From positions 1 through 24,026 of the forward strand of contig DAOVIC010000003.1 of assembly GCA_030671565.1 (NCBI GenBank): 24,026 nucleotides of DNA, given 5' to 3'. Made by a program: the position numbers and the translations under genes. The notes below the pieces were generated by a model, which did not search any database, was not told the DNA's origin, and saw nothing but the letters and a program-made list of their open reading frames with translations. Positions within the stretch are counted from its first letter, which is position 1. The number at the start of each line of letters is the position of its first letter. Source of the DNA: Anaerohalosphaeraceae bacterium (lineage in GTDB: Bacteria; Planctomycetota; Phycisphaerae; Sedimentisphaerales; Anaerohalosphaeraceae). This document shows, piece by piece, positions 23,954 to 24,026 of the stretch.

Positions 23954-24026
23954 ATGAAAAATTTCCGACGAAATCCAATGCGCTTACAGCTTAGAGACAG
24001 GATGTATTATCACTGCCTTGAACTTG
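23954..24026 (+). CDS. Start of an unidentified gene, truncated by the window edge
   Basis: ATG at 23954 follows GAGG with six bases spacing and remains open for 24 codons to the window end. The visible peptide starts MKNFRRNPMRLQLRDRMYYH. It is basic and has no signal peptide in view. It begins 28 bp after the metallophosphoesterase stop, so it is probably co-transcribed. Too little is present to assign a family. Confidence 0.6.
   Translation, partial: MKNFRRNPMRLQLRDRMYYHCLEL

Overview
The window reads as chromosomal core DNA of a Gram-negative-type bacterium with moderate GC. An outer-membrane secretin, a lipobox lipoprotein, two adjacent but dissimilar groEL genes and the general style of the long secretin suggest the Planctomycetota (perhaps Phycisphaerae). 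That assignment is inferred from protein style, not from a marker gene. I see no insertion sequence, phage, CRISPR array, tRNA or rRNA.

Layout. (1) 1-1451 (+): the 3' end of an EPSP-synthase-like gene, then a complete but atypical chorismate synthase, so this is the end of a shikimate-pathway operon. (2) 1675-5780 (-): a two-gene sensory operon, a Cache/PAS sensor with no kinase domain followed by a Cache-containing hybrid histidine kinase. (3) 6196-10365 (-): one very long secretin gene with a duplicated helical N-terminal region and a Gly/Met-rich insert, closed by a strong terminator. (4) 10592-17607 (+): tsaB, groEL (long Gly/Met tail), groES, a second groEL (no such tail), dnaJ, grpE and an FmdB-type zinc-ribbon protein, i.e. 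a proteostasis block without dnaK. (5) 17631-20494 (-): a lipoprotein, an ECF sigma factor, its membrane anti-sigma factor and an isochorismatase-family hydrolase. (6) 20632-22557 (-): a small upstream ORF, pgsA and ribBA. (7) 23044-24026 (+): a YaeI-like metallophosphoesterase and the start of an unidentified gene.

How the parts work together. The chaperone block supplies GroEL/ES folding plus the DnaJ/GrpE co-chaperones; the two GroELs differ most in their C-termini, suggesting specialised or mixed chambers. The ECF sigma/anti-sigma pair is translationally coupled and probably senses an envelope signal. pgsA and ribBA are nearly contiguous and probably share a promoter with an extended -10.

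Most interesting signals: a 103-bp direct repeat with terminal inverted repeats bracketing the pgsA-ribBA module; a chorismate synthase in which GESHG and other substrate-site motifs are replaced; a RibB domain with Gln where the catalytic His is expected; Gly/Met-rich repeats in both GroEL1 and the secretin; an internally duplicated secretin N-terminus; and an 18-codon ORF overlapping the pgsA start. I do not see a clearly new multi-gene system. The best candidates for undescribed biology are the repeat family and the atypical shikimate enzymes.
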